DNA from: Ixodes scapularis | Lineage: Eukaryota > Arthropoda > Arachnida > Ixodida > Ixodidae | Reading direction: 5' to 3' | Assembly (NCBI RefSeq): GCF_016920785.2 | Contig: NW_024609958.1 | Span: 2,232,001-2,296,000 of the forward strand | Length of the DNA: 64,000 bases | Part shown: positions 34,454 through 45,901 of the stretch, piece by piece | Numbering within the stretch: the stretch's first letter is position 1 | Layout of the letters: each line of letters starts with the position of its first letter | Notes under the pieces: generated by a model | Database searches by the model: none | The model's input: only the letters and a program-made list of their open reading frames with translations | Told to the model about the DNA's origin: nothing | Position numbers and translations under genes: made by a program

Positions 34454-34681
34454 ATGAAGCGAATATTTTCTCGAGAAAACGTATTTGTAATTACAACAAC
34501 TGTGTTCACAATTATCATTCTGGGGTCATATAAAAATATAAAGGGAGGCGGCAGTATTGACGCTAATGTAAGTTGTTTGGTGATAACTTGTGTTACTTAT
34601 GACACTACGAGTGAGTGTGCGCACATGCATTATTCACAATGCTGTCATTTTGAGGATAGCGGGTGTGTGCAAACACAACCA
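34454..34681 (+). CDS. Putative exon of a small cysteine-rich secreted peptide
   Basis: The ATG has a good context (AACCATGA). It opens a frame with a basic start, a hydrophobic stretch VFVITTTVFTIIILG (residues about 11-25, signal-peptide-like) and then six cysteines spaced C-X4-C-X8-C-X7-CC-X6-C. The frame ends at CCAG|GTGAGT, a strong splice donor after 34,681; without splicing it would stop at 34,688-34,690. An internal GTAAGT at about 34,568 is an alternative donor. A decayed duplicate lies at 1,444-1,531. I recognise no family, and no promoter or downstream exon is visible next to it. It could be a gene relic carried by the duplicon. Confidence 0.4.
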
Positions 34682-34819
34682 GGTGAGTAGTAAAAGATTA
34701 TGATTTTGTTATTTGACCCGTTCAAAATACGTGGAGACAGACAAGCGGTGGGCTTGTTCACGTCCCGCGTCGGTTTTTTTGAACGGCTTTACTAACTTCC
34801 GCGGTCTCGCTGCACATGC

Positions 34820-35812
34820 CTCGCCTTTCACGACATTTGCACAAAAGGAAGAAAAAAAAAACGAATTAGGCTTACAGCAGACGGTAACTTTCCATTACCA
34901 TTTGCGTCAGTTCAAGTGTATTTGGCTGCGCAACTGTACGCGAAAAGAAAATTTAAACGATATAGAATTCTCATAATTGTCCAAATAACTCTAACTTGAA
35001 AGAGCGCGCGAAACCATAAAGGAAAAGAAACGCATTTCCCTTGACTTGAATGTCGCAATGCTTGAGAAACATATGCTGGGGATCGCATTGTCAGCAACAC
35101 CAACAATTCAATCAACCAGAGTAGCGATGTGGGCGAGTTGGTTCATGCTCAGAAATAATGGAAACAGCGCGCAAACGACAAGGACGGGAGGAAAAGGAGT
35201 ACACAGGACGAGCGCTCGTCCTGTGTACTCCTTTTCCTCCCGTCCTTGTCGTTTGCGCGCTGTTTCCATTATTTCTAATTCAATCAACGTAGTTTTACAC
35301 TTGCGAGGCGCACTTCGCAGAAGTGAAATGTTTTTTTCCCTTGGTTATATTATCCACCCCAGACACAAAGCACACCCACCAAACTTCCTTTTAAAAAAGA
35401 TGTCCTATCTCTTTATAAAAAAAATGAAAAACAGTTTTTGAACAGACCGAAAAACGAAATAATATTCCGAATCACTGCTTGCCAGTGCAACGAAGCTCGA
35501 CGGGAAAAGCGAACGGCGCTTTTGGCAATTTGGAACCACGGCCCGGCGTGAAAAGTCTGGCTCCAGCGCGCCCTCTGGCCGAAACGAACGGTTCTATACC
35601 CCGTTTCTCAATACCTTCAATAAACTAAAGATTGAACCAGTTTTCTGTTGCACTAATAAATTCACGTTGTTACCTCTTGCACTCCATTTTACTAACAGGA
35701 ATTATCTTACTGCCGATGCTGCTACCGAATGTGATCTGTCTTTATTTCGCGGGAAATGCTTAATTTTGCTCTGTGATATTATTTTTATTTGCTTTCTTCT
35801 ATTAGTCTTTAT
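34820..35812. repeat. Duplicon copy D (front part)
   Basis: Parallel to copy C throughout, including the abrupt change at TCTTTATTAAGTG. It carries the palindromic insert 35,117-35,276. Confidence 0.8.
35117..35276. mobile_element. Palindromic PLE-end insert with 63-bp perfect arms
   Basis: 35,151-35,276 is a perfect 126-bp palindrome (centre AGC|GCT at 35,213). It is preceded by GGGCGAGTTGGTTCATG, shared with other PLE-end fragments. A 12-bp duplication AATTCAATCAAC flanks it (35,105-35,116; 35,277-35,288), and copy C shows the single-copy site at about 26,117. Confidence 0.9.
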
Positions 35813-35822
35813 TAAGTGGCCT

Positions 35823-36150
35823 GCTGAGTACGTTTTCTGTCATGAGGTACTCGGCGCGTGCACCGTTCAGTCGGACTGCGAGAGGTCCTTTGCGGCTCCG
35901 GATTCTTACAATTTTAAGGGCCCCGACGCGTCCCCCTTCACGGTGGGTGTCGGGAAGCCCACTGAGTACAGTGTCTGTCATGAAGTACTCGGTGTGCGAA
36001 CCGTTGGGGCGGGCGGCGGAAGGTCGTTTACGGCCCCGGATTTTCACGGTTATGAGAACCTCGATGCGTCACCGCCTGGGGTGGATCTCAGGAGGCCGGC
36101 TGAGTACGGTCTTCGTCATCAAATACTGGATGCATCCACAGTTGGCTCAA
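35823..36150 (+). repeat. 138-bp tandem array (46-codon unit) with open frame
   Basis: GCTGAGTAC/ACTGAGTAC starts at 35,823, 35,961 and 36,099 are exactly 138 bp apart. One frame (35,667-36,155) stays open across all units, with PAEY..HEVLG..TV..FxAPD..DASP repeating. Confidence 0.7.
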
Positions 36151-36187
36151 CGTAGTCGACGAAACTCTAAAAAAAGGGTATCACCTT

Positions 36188-36551
36188 ACACCCTTTTGTC
36201 CCATATAAAACACCCCAAAACTTCCGCCGACGTACAGCGCACTATAGTCGAACAGAAGGCCTCAAATTTTACGAGGGGCTTGCGGTGGTATATAACTTTT
36301 TCAAATAGCAAAAGTACGCATCAAAGACCACAGAAAGCAAACACTGAGCTTCTGCACTAGGGCCAAAAAAGGAACCAATCATTGTTTTTTTTTTGTTTTT
36401 GTTTCTATAAAATAACACGTACATTACATATTTTAGTAAGTTGTACCACACGGCTATCAAGCCCCTCATAAACTTTGGGGCCGTCTGTTCGACTGTAGGG
36501 CGCTGTACGTCGAAGTTACGTTTTGGGGTCTATTATATGGGACAAAAGTGC
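36188..36551. mobile_element. Foldback MITE, long-armed copy in V'
   Basis: The left half (ACACCCTTTTGTCCCATATA...CGACGTACAGCGC..GTCGAACAGA) is mirrored by the right half over about 150 bp with few mismatches. A shortened homologue lies at 27,023-27,312. Confidence 0.75.
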
Positions 36552-36849
36552 AACAAAACACCGTATTTTTAGAGTGCGAATGGCCTGAGGCATGTCTTGG
36601 TCTGAAGATGTAAGGTTCATCTGCTTCCCCGCTGAAGTTTAACGCAGTTCCCTTTAAGTGGACCGGCACGAGACCCGACCCTGGCGGTATTTTAAAGACC
36701 GCAGATGGCCTGTACTTCACAAACCCACTCGGCCATGCCTCTGGGCCGATCGCCCAGAAGTTCTTGCCAGTGTCCCCAGAGTGTACCAACACTGGAGCCA
36801 GGAATTCCGGCATTACTTGCCCCTGCGGTACGTAGAACTGATCGCCCAA
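36466..36849 (-). pseudogene. Unrecognised frame, V' homologue of 27,279-27,599
   Basis: 127 codons with FYVPQGQVMPEFLAPVL and IPPGSGLVPVHLKGTAL. The first third of the annotated frame overlaps the MITE arm. See the V copy for alternatives. Confidence 0.35.
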
Positions 36850-36879
36850 GAAAGTCTATTGAGCCGCGTATGATAGCTA

Positions 36880-39800
36880 TACTGTGCTCTGCGTTAGAAT
36901 TGCCGCACTCCTAAAGATACCGGTGCAAACATGTAACTTTTCGGAGAATGCGGTATTGGAAAGCGAAAAATATTAAGTTCCGAAAGAAGTTGTGACCTTG
37001 CAGGTTGCGTCTGCAGGCGCCGCAAGTCTGCAAATTTTTTAATACATCAAGAAACAAAGGCAACGTTTTGTGCTGTGTATCTGCAGGGATTGCCAGTACC
37101 CATGATACTCGCTAGGAATTTCGTCGTAGTGGAGTGCATCCCATTAGACTGGTTAAAACACAAGACCGTAAACGCCATTTACCAGACGAAAGTACTGCTT
37201 TCCTGGGGACACTTTTCCGTTGAACTTTGCAGGACACAATTTTTTGCTCCTAGGCAGTGTCAACAAGGCGGTGGAAAAGTGTCCCGGCAGCAGCTCCGAC
37301 AACCCGCAGCTCAGGCGCCAGCTGAAGCTGCTGCTCTCGCGATGGTCACGGAAAGACCAGGGACAACTGACCTTTGAAGGCACCGCATCGAAACCATGAA
37401 CGCACCCCCCTCCCTCCCTCTCTCTCTCCCTCCCCTCCCCTCGGCTCCCCTCCCTCCCTCCCTCCCCCCCCCCCGCCCCCCCCCCCGGAGGTGCAATGCG
37501 AGGCCCGTAAGTGCTCACATACGGGAACTTCTTGATACAGTGCTTGCGAAATGATATACAGATTTAGTACGTGATTTGAAAAGCCCATGGGCTTCGCGGG
37601 TGGTCCTGGCTCCAATGAAGGAGGGCGCAACCAGGCTTTGTACTGATTACAGACGCCTAAATAAAGAGTCAAAGCACCCTTTTCCCAGTATTTCTCAGTT
37701 CCCTTGGAAACGCCACTGTTTTCACAACCCTCAACTGCAGCCGCGGATTTCTTGAAAGAGAAGATCATGTGGCGGATGTACAGAAGAACGCATTCGTTTG
37801 CCCAACAGGCTGTTTTTTTAATTAACTCGCTTTCCCTTTAGTTTGTCCAGCCCTCCCTACAGCTTTACACGCCTAATGGATGTTGCCATCGGTGACGCGA
37901 AGTAAGAGTTTGCCATGGTGTACTTGGACGACGTAGTTGTGTTGTCATGAATATTTTAGGACCATTTCGTGCACCTTCATATCATACTCGACCGAAGTTG
38001 TCAGGCCGGCCTTAAGGCCCTGTCACACTGAGGCAACAGTTGGACAACTCTATCCGGCAACACGGGGAAGTCGTGTTGCCGGCGACCCTGTCACATCAAG
38101 GCAACAACAACAGTCGGGCAACATGTTGCTGCCGCCCGGCAACCGTGTTGCCCGATTTGTTATCCGACAACCCTGTCACACCGCGCTGACGGCGAGGACA
38201 ACGCGGGGAATACTCCGCCATCTTGATTGTTTACCTTCGTTCGTGTGCGGCGCGGAATCGCTGGAAATGTGACTCTAGAAAGTGCTAGTGCGTTCGAAGG
38301 GCCGGGAATTAGCACGGTATGACATCAACCAGTGACTGCAATTAGAAAACTTGACACGGGGAGCATTTTCCGCTCTTTATTTTATCGAAATGTTCTTCAT
38401 TCGCTGACAAAGCAGATAGCCCTAACCGAGGAAAGTGACATCGCTGAGGTATGTTCGGGATTTACGCCACCGTATGAAGTGACTCTGTCCGGTTCTTTCA
38501 TGCAATTCCTATTTCTACTGTAAAATTGCGTTAGCACCGGCAGTACCCCAAAGCGTCTTTTGTAACGTGGCGTTGAGCTGAACTGACAGTGCTGTAAAAC
38601 TGCGACACCGACACCATCGGCCTTCATAACAATCGGTGAAATAAATATTTTTCAACGCTGTCTACTGGTCTACCACTGCTACGTGATCGCTTCATTCCCA
38701 CAAAACGTCCTGGGTATTTTTAAAACAAATCAGGCGTCTGGTAGCGGCTGTTCCCAAGTTCCAAGCATCAACAATCATGATCAGAGGGGTCGTTTTATGC
38801 TTCGACTTTTTAATCTTAGGTTTTCTGGATTATTTTTATTATACTTTATTAGTGGGTAAGTAGGCATGCCATTTTATTTCACTTTCCGTAATGTGCGCTG
38901 GTCTGTCGGGAGTTCTAATTTCAAAACCAGTCTGAACGTTCACGACCGTAGCTGTGACCATTTCGAAAATCGCTTTCCGTAACTACTCAGCAAAAACATT
39001 AATCGAAAATATTTTAGCTGCACGCCAGCCCTAATTATTGTTAAATAACGTTTTCCAAGCCTTTGTTTGAGTAAGACTTTATTGATAGGGGACTAACTCT
39101 ACCATCGAAGCTATCTTTGTTGTCGTGTTGCCGGCCCGAAATTCGCTCAGCCAGCGATCAGGGCAACACTCGTTGTCCAACACAAGTTGCTGCTGTTTTT
39201 GTTGCCGAAAGCTGTCATACCGAGGCAACATTTTAGTTGTCGTCCATGTTGTCGTGCTGTTGCCGCGGTGTGACAGCTTTGTCGGACAACACGGGGAGCG
39301 AGCAACAAGTTGCCCGACTGTTGGACAACGTGTTGTGTTGCTGTTGCCGTCGTGTTGCATCAGTGTGACAGGGCCTTTACGATTCATCTAGATGAAGTTT
39401 AGTTGGCCTCGCCTGCAATCAACCTTCTTGCCTTTGATGTAGATAGCGGCACGCTGCGCCCGAATTCAGATACGTTGGGCGCAATAACGGAGTGCCCCCC
39501 TCTCACGTCGCCAAAAGTCTACAGAGGCATTTTTGGAGGATTACGTTCAGTACATATTTAATTCGCAATGTGCCGAAAAAACGGATCCTCCGAACCATTG
39601 GCTCCGGAAAATATTGCGTTGGGGCACTAACAACAAATAGCATTCGCGTATCTTCCGAGGGCTGTGACTGAAAGCGCTTGTCTAAATCTGCCCAACTTTA
39701 ATTTTCCGTTCATATATTGATGACCAAAGCACGCGATTATGGACTAGGAGTGGTTCTTTCGCAGGAACATGGCAGCGTTCTTCGTCCCGTAGCTTTCGCC

Positions 39801-40520
39801 AGTCATATGCTCACCGTAGCGGTGCGAAGCAGCTGAACAACTGAAAAAGAGTGCCTGGCGATTATTGTAGCACTTAGGAAGTTTGACACGTACCTTGACG
39901 GCGCTTTGTTTTGAATTCAAACTAACCACATGACTTTCTTGTGGCTCAAAGGGCTTCGAAACTCCGCAGGACGACTCGCTCGATGGGCTCATTCGCTGCA
40001 GCGCTACAAGTACACAATCGAGTAGAAGCGTGAAGTGACTAACCACGTTGCAGATGCGTTGTACCGTTTTCCACTTCTCGGGCAGGAAATGCAGGTGGAT
40101 CCCGACTTGGCTGCACTGGCAATGCGACCCGCATGAACCCGGATTCGCGGTGGGAAACCCTGGTGAGCAGAGTGGAGCCCGGGCAGCCCAGCTGTCCAAT
40201 GGACTTTGCCAGAAGGTGATACACCATGCTGGTAGACGAAAGTGTAGCGGACCTCTTGAATCCCGGAGACTTGGACTCATATCTGCTGAGCAGCGACGGC
40301 ATCCTGCTGCGGTACATGACCTAGGTGACGGTGCGTCCTGCGGCCTGCCATTCCGGACTGTAGTACCTCGTAAACTGCGTAAGTCATTTGTAAGATAAAC
40401 AGTATGCATAATCCCGCCTTCGCAGGCCGCAAGAGTGGGAGAAAAACGTACGAAACGTTATGCCAGATTGGCCGCCCGGGTGTCGATGCAAAAGGAGACA
40501 CGCCAGGTGTGTCATGATGG
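36880..40520 (+). pseudogene. Degenerate Gypsy pol (block V')
   Basis: RT remnant PWASRVVLAPMKEGATRLC (37,590-37,645), catalytic YLDDVVVLS (37,921-37,947), RNase H GRLARWAHSLQRY (about 39,965-40,010) and the start of integrase, TVVPRKLRKSF (40,358-40,390). Many stops are present. A C/T-rich expansion (37,405-37,487), not present in V, and a Harbinger-like MITE interrupt it. It extends about 400 bp further into integrase than V. Confidence 0.8.
38015..39376. mobile_element. PIF/Harbinger-like MITE, 1,362 bp
   Basis: Termini AGGCCCTGTCACACTG are mirrored exactly at the right end. The TSD TTA (38,012-38,014; 39,377-39,379) is confirmed by the empty site in V at 29,141-29,143. Subterminal regions are packed with GGCAACA/TGTTGCC motifs in both orientations. 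No transposase is seen. Confidence 0.9.
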
Positions 40521-40539
40521 AGAGTGTTTTGATCTCCCA

Positions 40540-40960
40540 TACATAAATGGTCTATGGTCGGCTATAGAAAATAGGGCTAATTGGCTACAACCGCCTCTAT
40601 TTCTATAGCTTTTTCTATGGTCACCCCTGTGGCTGTCTATAGCTTTTCCAGTGAAAAGCTATCGAAATTTGTATGGTTTACTCTCTAGGTCTCTTTAGAA
40701 AGGATGCTCTAGACGCTTATGGCTTTTCTTTTGGTTCCTTTAGCCGTCTATATTTCATTGTAAATGGTCTGCCAGAGATATCTTCATCGCTTACTTTATG
40801 AATCTATTTAGACAGCGTACTATATCAGCCTATGTTTTTGCTATAGTTCCTTTAGCCGCCTATTGCTCTCAGTATGGTCCAATATAGCTCACTCTATGGC
40901 TCGTCCTATGGTTCCTTTTATCGTCGTGCTATAGCTGCCAATAGTTTTGCTTTTTACCGC
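40540..40960. repeat. Degenerate CTATAG/CTATGG-rich repeat
   Basis: Irregular reiteration of CTATAGCTTTT, CTATGGT and TTCCTTTAGCCG.CTAT motifs every about 20-60 bp. Confidence 0.5.
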
Positions 40961-41291
40961 AACCATATGAATTGTGCAACACATTATTTGTTGTCACTGT
41001 ACATCTTAATAGAAAAAAAACGCCGACCTTGTATTTAGATATAAAAGAAGGCTGGACATCTCAAACTAATTTAAGACGTTTCGAACTGGATAAACCAATC
41101 TAAAACATTGAGGAAACCCTTCATCAACAAAAAATGCACTCGCCCAGGTGTTTGCAAAATGGCAGGGAAACAGACACAAGGAATTGTTTTCAAACCTCCT
41201 ACAAGTTTATTACACAGAGCGTGTTCTGCAGAAAAGTACAAACTAAACAATCTGTAATATGAGAAGAAGCACTACTAAGTTGTTATAAAAC

Positions 41292-41594
41292 TCAGAAGAT
41301 TGCAAAGCAAACAAGAACCGGGTTAATTCTTGGGTGGTGTCTAGTCTCCCGGCAGCCAAATGTTTCCCCGAAATTCTGCCGGAAGTCGCCACTCACTGGA
41401 GGTGCAATTATTTCATTGAACAATGTTTCATCGACAAATTCTTTCATCAACACGCGATGTTTCGTAAACAGCTCAAAATAGCCTTTTTTTCTTTTGTAAT
41501 GAGCCGCTCCAGACTCCCCAAGAAGTGGCATGAACGGGTGGGCTGAGTCGGTGAGCACGCTCCTCAAGAATACACGCGCGAAGAAATCCCCCAA
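41292..41594 (-). CDS. Unrecognised 100-codon frame, possible terminal exon
   Basis: The frame includes VLTDSAHPFMPLLGESGAAH and FTKHRVLMKEFVDETLFNEI, a composition that looks protein-like. A minus-strand AATAAA lies about 85 bp past the stop (41,206-41,211), and possible acceptors ending CTTGAG or GACTCAG occur early in the frame. No domain was recognised; it may be a transposon or host exon. Upstream, the same frame is closed by a TAA at about 41,630. Confidence 0.3.
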   Translation of the reverse strand: MGDFFARVFLRSVLTDSAHPFMPLLGESGAAHYKRKKGYFELFTKHRVLMKEFVDETLFNEIIAPPVSGDFRQNFGETFGCRETRHHPRINPVLVCFAIF

Positions 41595-41991
41595 CAGCGT
41601 CCAATTCCCGCAAAGAATGTTGATGAAAGGTTAATGTCGACGAAACGTGTATCCACAAAAAGGTGGCGACGAAACGTGTTGTCACGAAAGGCAGGGAGAA
41701 AACGAAAGTTAGTATTCTACCCGCAGTTGTGACATTATTTCAGACAGACAATGATAGGCGACTGTCGGTAAAACTGCTGGAAAATTATTCTCCCGGCTGC
41801 CAGGAGATAGACACTGCCTAATTCTAGAGGTTATCCGGAAGAATACCCGTAGAAGAACAGTCAATTCTCCGAAGTAGGTTGCAGCGCACTTATGTTGTAA
41901 ATACCTGTCTTGAAAGATGTAATCCGAGATATATGTCGACACGGGCACAGCAGAACACCCACTTAAACACCAAAAAATAGAAAGAAGGGAT

Positions 41992-42564
41992 CTATGAAGA
42001 TTCAACACGATGTAGCATGCACACGCTGTCATTTGCCGAACCGAACACTAAATGATTCACAGAATGCCTTAAGCTTCTCTGGAAAAATCGAAACGGGCAG
42101 GACTTTTCGAACGAGATACCATGTACCACAGAAACGAAATCCACAGCAGCCCCGCATAGCCCCGAGAGCGAACACAAGCGTCGCTGCGGTCGCCGCGCCC
42201 TGATTGGGTGAGGTGTACCGTGACGTCGGAGAGAGGACTTCGCGCCGCGATATCGCATTGGCTCGCTTCCCAGCACCGGTTTCCTGGTTTGGCGTTGTGT
42301 TCCGCAAGCTCTTCGAAGAGCTGGACTTCGTTTACCCGGTGTACAAGACGTTGAGTTAGGACGATATTGACGTGCTTCCGTACATTTTATAAGCCTGCTT
42401 GTCCCTTTTACCATTAAAATTAGGTTATACAAATCCCGAAAGCTATCGGTGGAGGCAATTCCGCCGATGAACCTCCCGTCCGTCCACACGACACAAGGCA
42501 ATCTTGCGAGGGGTCGGTGAAGCGGTGGTGCAAGACGCTGAAATTCTGTTCCTTGCATGTTCAT
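41992..42564 (-). other. Long frame of uncertain status overlapping a GC-rich, CCAAT-containing stretch
   Basis: 190 codons starting MNMQGTEFQRL. The first about 60 residues look unremarkable and the rest is Arg/Ser-rich, typical of chance frames in GC-rich DNA. 42,190-42,300 on the plus strand has GATTGGG and GCATTGGC motifs that could belong to a promoter or a MITE terminus. Confidence 0.2.
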
Positions 42565-42569
42565 GATTT

Positions 42570-44228
42570 AGGACGATATTACATCCCGCTTTCAAGGCAT
42601 TTAAAGTGGCATTTATATCATGGGCCTTTGGGTGGTCGGCAAATTAGCTCGCGACTCCGACTTTGCGCTGCCACTCTGCATGCGCTGGTTCGCAGATTTT
42701 TTGAAGGCCCTGCGTCTGATGATCTTTGAAATGCTCGTGAAACAGGGTTGTTTTACATAAATGTAGCTTCTTCGTGAATTAATTATATAGTTTATACACG
42801 TATCCAGGCACATTTCTTAGGAGATGCACAATTATTCGAAATTAGTTTGTATGGTAGCAGCGAAATCGGCCGAATTGCCCCCAGTTGCTTGTATGAGATG
42901 TATTGAACTGCCCAAAATATGCACAGCAATAGTGCCGTAATTTGGAATGTTTATACTTTTTCCTGACATTCTTTATGGGTATTCGGAAAATACACCATTT
43001 AGTCAGAATTGTCATTTCCAATTAAAAGAGACACTGCTGCAGGTCCCCAAACGCTTCCTCAGCCTCCAAGCTACCTACAGCTGGACTCTCTGACAACAGA
43101 GGAAAACAGGAGTAAAATCAAGCATTCGAACGTCTGTCCAGTGGTAGAAGCTGCACTAGACCCATTTTCACCCCAAGAACCGCAGTAAAACAAGTCCGAC
43201 TCCTCGCGGAGCATTACTAAGTTCCAACTTCATGTGGATAATTAAGATATACGCGGGTGATAAGATAACATAAGAGTGATATCTTATCAAGGCGTAAACA
43301 TTTCAAACGCCAGAAGCAACGCTTTTTTCTTCCATGACCAAAAATCGTAAAAACTACTTCGCGGCGCGTATGAACAATGCGCAAAAATTGCTTTTTTCTT
43401 GAGGTGAAAACGGGTATAGTAGTAGAAAATGTAGAACCTGTGAAGGGCGACAGTCTGCGTGAGAAAATATTCCGGTATTTTAGCTTCAGGACAATTCGAT
43501 TTAGGTAAAATTTCAATTTTAGGGATTAAGGGACTAATAACGAGCTAGATACCTTCGCTTGCGTTTGTTATACATTACTTGAAGGTTGATATAAACAAGT
43601 CCACAGATATCACCCGTGTAGTCCATTGAAATACTATCCGAATCCAGCAAAGGTCAAATGCGAGACATGTATATAATAAATGTTTCTTGTTTTTTTTACT
43701 TTGCTCCAGCACTTGGGTTGTTTTAGTTGTGATTCTCTCCCCATGGCCCAGACTGTGTTTAATGTGTTGCTCGAGCAGCATGCAGCTTTTCTGCTTCGGC
43801 GATCTTGTTCAAAAACAGAGATACCAAAAAAGTAGTATACATAACCTGCCAATTCATTCAGACCATCAGCAGCATTTATTGTGTGAGACGTAAATCTATA
43901 GCGATGCTCCTGCAATTGTGGCCATATTTCTTTATTTTCATACCAGCTGTGATTCATGCGTTGCCTGCCCTGTCAACCATGCTTAAAATGTTGGTTGAAG
44001 TTTCGCCTGTAGCTACAGGCCATACCTCAATAAAGGCAAATGAAAAAATTTACACTTCCTACGAAAAACAGGCCGAAAGAGAATTCGATAGAAACGAGCG
44101 CGCCGACAGCTAGCGTCGCCACAGCCTCCACCAGGCGAGCGGGGCGAGTCGGGGAAAAATTCTCTCGTCGCCATGACGTCACCCCGGCTCGCCGTAAGGG
44201 GGCGCCACGCGAACTTCTCGGGGCTAAT
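42570..44228. other. No gene recognised
   Basis: AT-rich DNA. Short frames at 43,805-44,113 and elsewhere lack support. Confidence 0.45.
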
Positions 44229-44952
44229 AGGGAGTTTTAGAATAGCGTACGCTAAAGCTTTGCGTGCGCAAAGAATAGCGTCGTTGCCACTGCGCATGCT
44301 CCAAACGAACATCAGGCTTTGCGCTTTGCGTGCGTAATTTTAGCATGCGCTATTTCTCGGAAATAGCGTGCGTACGCAAAGAGTCTTTGCGCTTCTCCAA
44401 GTTGGCTAAAGCCAAGACGAGCAGAGTTAAAACAATGGCGGCTTCCAGGATTCAGTCGGCGGCGGCTATGGCGGCGTCGTGAGTGGACGTCGGCGGCATC
44501 CTCGCGACTGCAATTTTCAATACGGGACGACATTGTACTCGGTTTGGCAACGATCACCGGCAACTTGCAACAAGCTCGTTGGCAACTTGATGCTTGCGAC
44601 GCGCGAACATTCCTCGGCGAAGGTGCGAAGGCCAGTACACAAGACCTCTCTTGCCGATGCGACGCAAGCGGACACGACCGGTCAAACGCTCGGGTCGCAT
44701 TCTCATGTTTAAACACATCTGAAATGCTACTCTGGACCAAAAAACTTTGTTTTTCTAAACTTACAGCATTTCGTGTGTGAAATAAAAATTGTTACTGTAT
44801 CTTGGTGGCGTCGCAAGCGCGAGATGCTTGGGCTTTTGCGTCGCGACGGAGAGACGCTATCCTAAAACTTTCTTGCGTCGCGTGCGCTAATACATGCGCT
44901 AAATTTAGCGCTAGCGTGCGCTGAAATTGCGTACGTTATTCTAAAATTCCCT
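44229..44952. mobile_element. 724-bp MITE with 3-bp duplication
   Basis: The left AGGGAGTTTTAGAATAGCGTACGC is mirrored by the right (reverse complement AGGGAATTTTAGAATAACGTACGC). AAT flanks both ends. The interior is rich in GCGTGCGTACGC-like alternating purine/pyrimidine motifs near both ends. Harbinger-like by TSD length only. Confidence 0.8.
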
Positions 44953-44959
44953 AATGTCC

Positions 44960-45895
44960 ACTCTCCGCAAGCAGGTACAAGCAAGCATTCCGGGATTTTC
45001 AACGGCTAATGCGTCATCCGTCAAACCACGTGATCACGCTTCTGCCGTTACCCGCGCACAGACAGCGGAGTCAAGCGATAAAAAGTCGAGGGTTGATTGG
45101 ACCGGCGAGTGCGCACCTTCTTCCACGCTTTCAGCTTAGAGAGAGAGAGAAAAAGAATGAAGAAAGCAGGTTCTTCAAGCTAGAACGGGGGTGTGCTGAC
45201 AAAAACTAATCTCCAGGGGCATCTTAACGATGAACACGACGAGAGGATTCGTCACCTGTACCCAATGTCGATAGTGCAGTGGATGCTATGCGTCGCCTTG
45301 ACATCAGAAAGGTGCCACCTTCTGCCATATCACCAGCTTCGAGACTGTAGTCACATGACCCCAACCGGAGGCATGATTGGCCTGAAACACGCACACGCAC
45401 CGTGTGTCCTGGCAATTCCGAGTGAACAGGACAACTCCACGAAGGCCAGCTTTTGGACTTCCAAAGAAGCTGCCCTGCCCAAAAGTGACCCAAAACATGG
45501 CAAGTTTGAAGATACTGTTTTATGCCGTATAACCCAAGATATAATTTAAAATGAACTAACCGCGACTATTTTTCGCGCACGACTTTCACAAATAAACAAA
45601 TAAATAAATATATATATATGCCTATTTTTACGGTTAGACCGCAATCACATCATCCGCGGGGATAAGGAAGGGGAAGTTGGTCGCAAATAAATGGACAAAC
45701 TGACAAGACGTGGTTGCCGTGTTCTCTAAGACCTTTCACAGCATGATGAAGCTGCCCCTACCTCAAGGTAAGGAGCATCGATCAGGTAATCACCGGGGTC
45801 TAGAGCCATCGTTGGGCACAAACACCGAAGCATCCCAAACCATGCCGAATCCACCGATCTGAACGGCATCCGCCGTCACATGCCGTCATCGTGAT
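44960..45895. other. No gene recognised
   Basis: A 118-codon plus frame at 45,193 shows no domain. A short (TA)n lies at 45,608-45,618. 45,660-45,900 is probably the decayed start of the following gag. Confidence 0.4.
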
Positions 45896-45901
45896 TGTCC
45901 A

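Noticed and set aside
37405..37487. C/T-rich stretch in V' as a functional regulatory tract
   Set aside because: Looks like simple-sequence expansion absent from V; no other support.
45193..45549. 118-codon plus frame
   Set aside because: No domain, signal peptide or splice context recognised.
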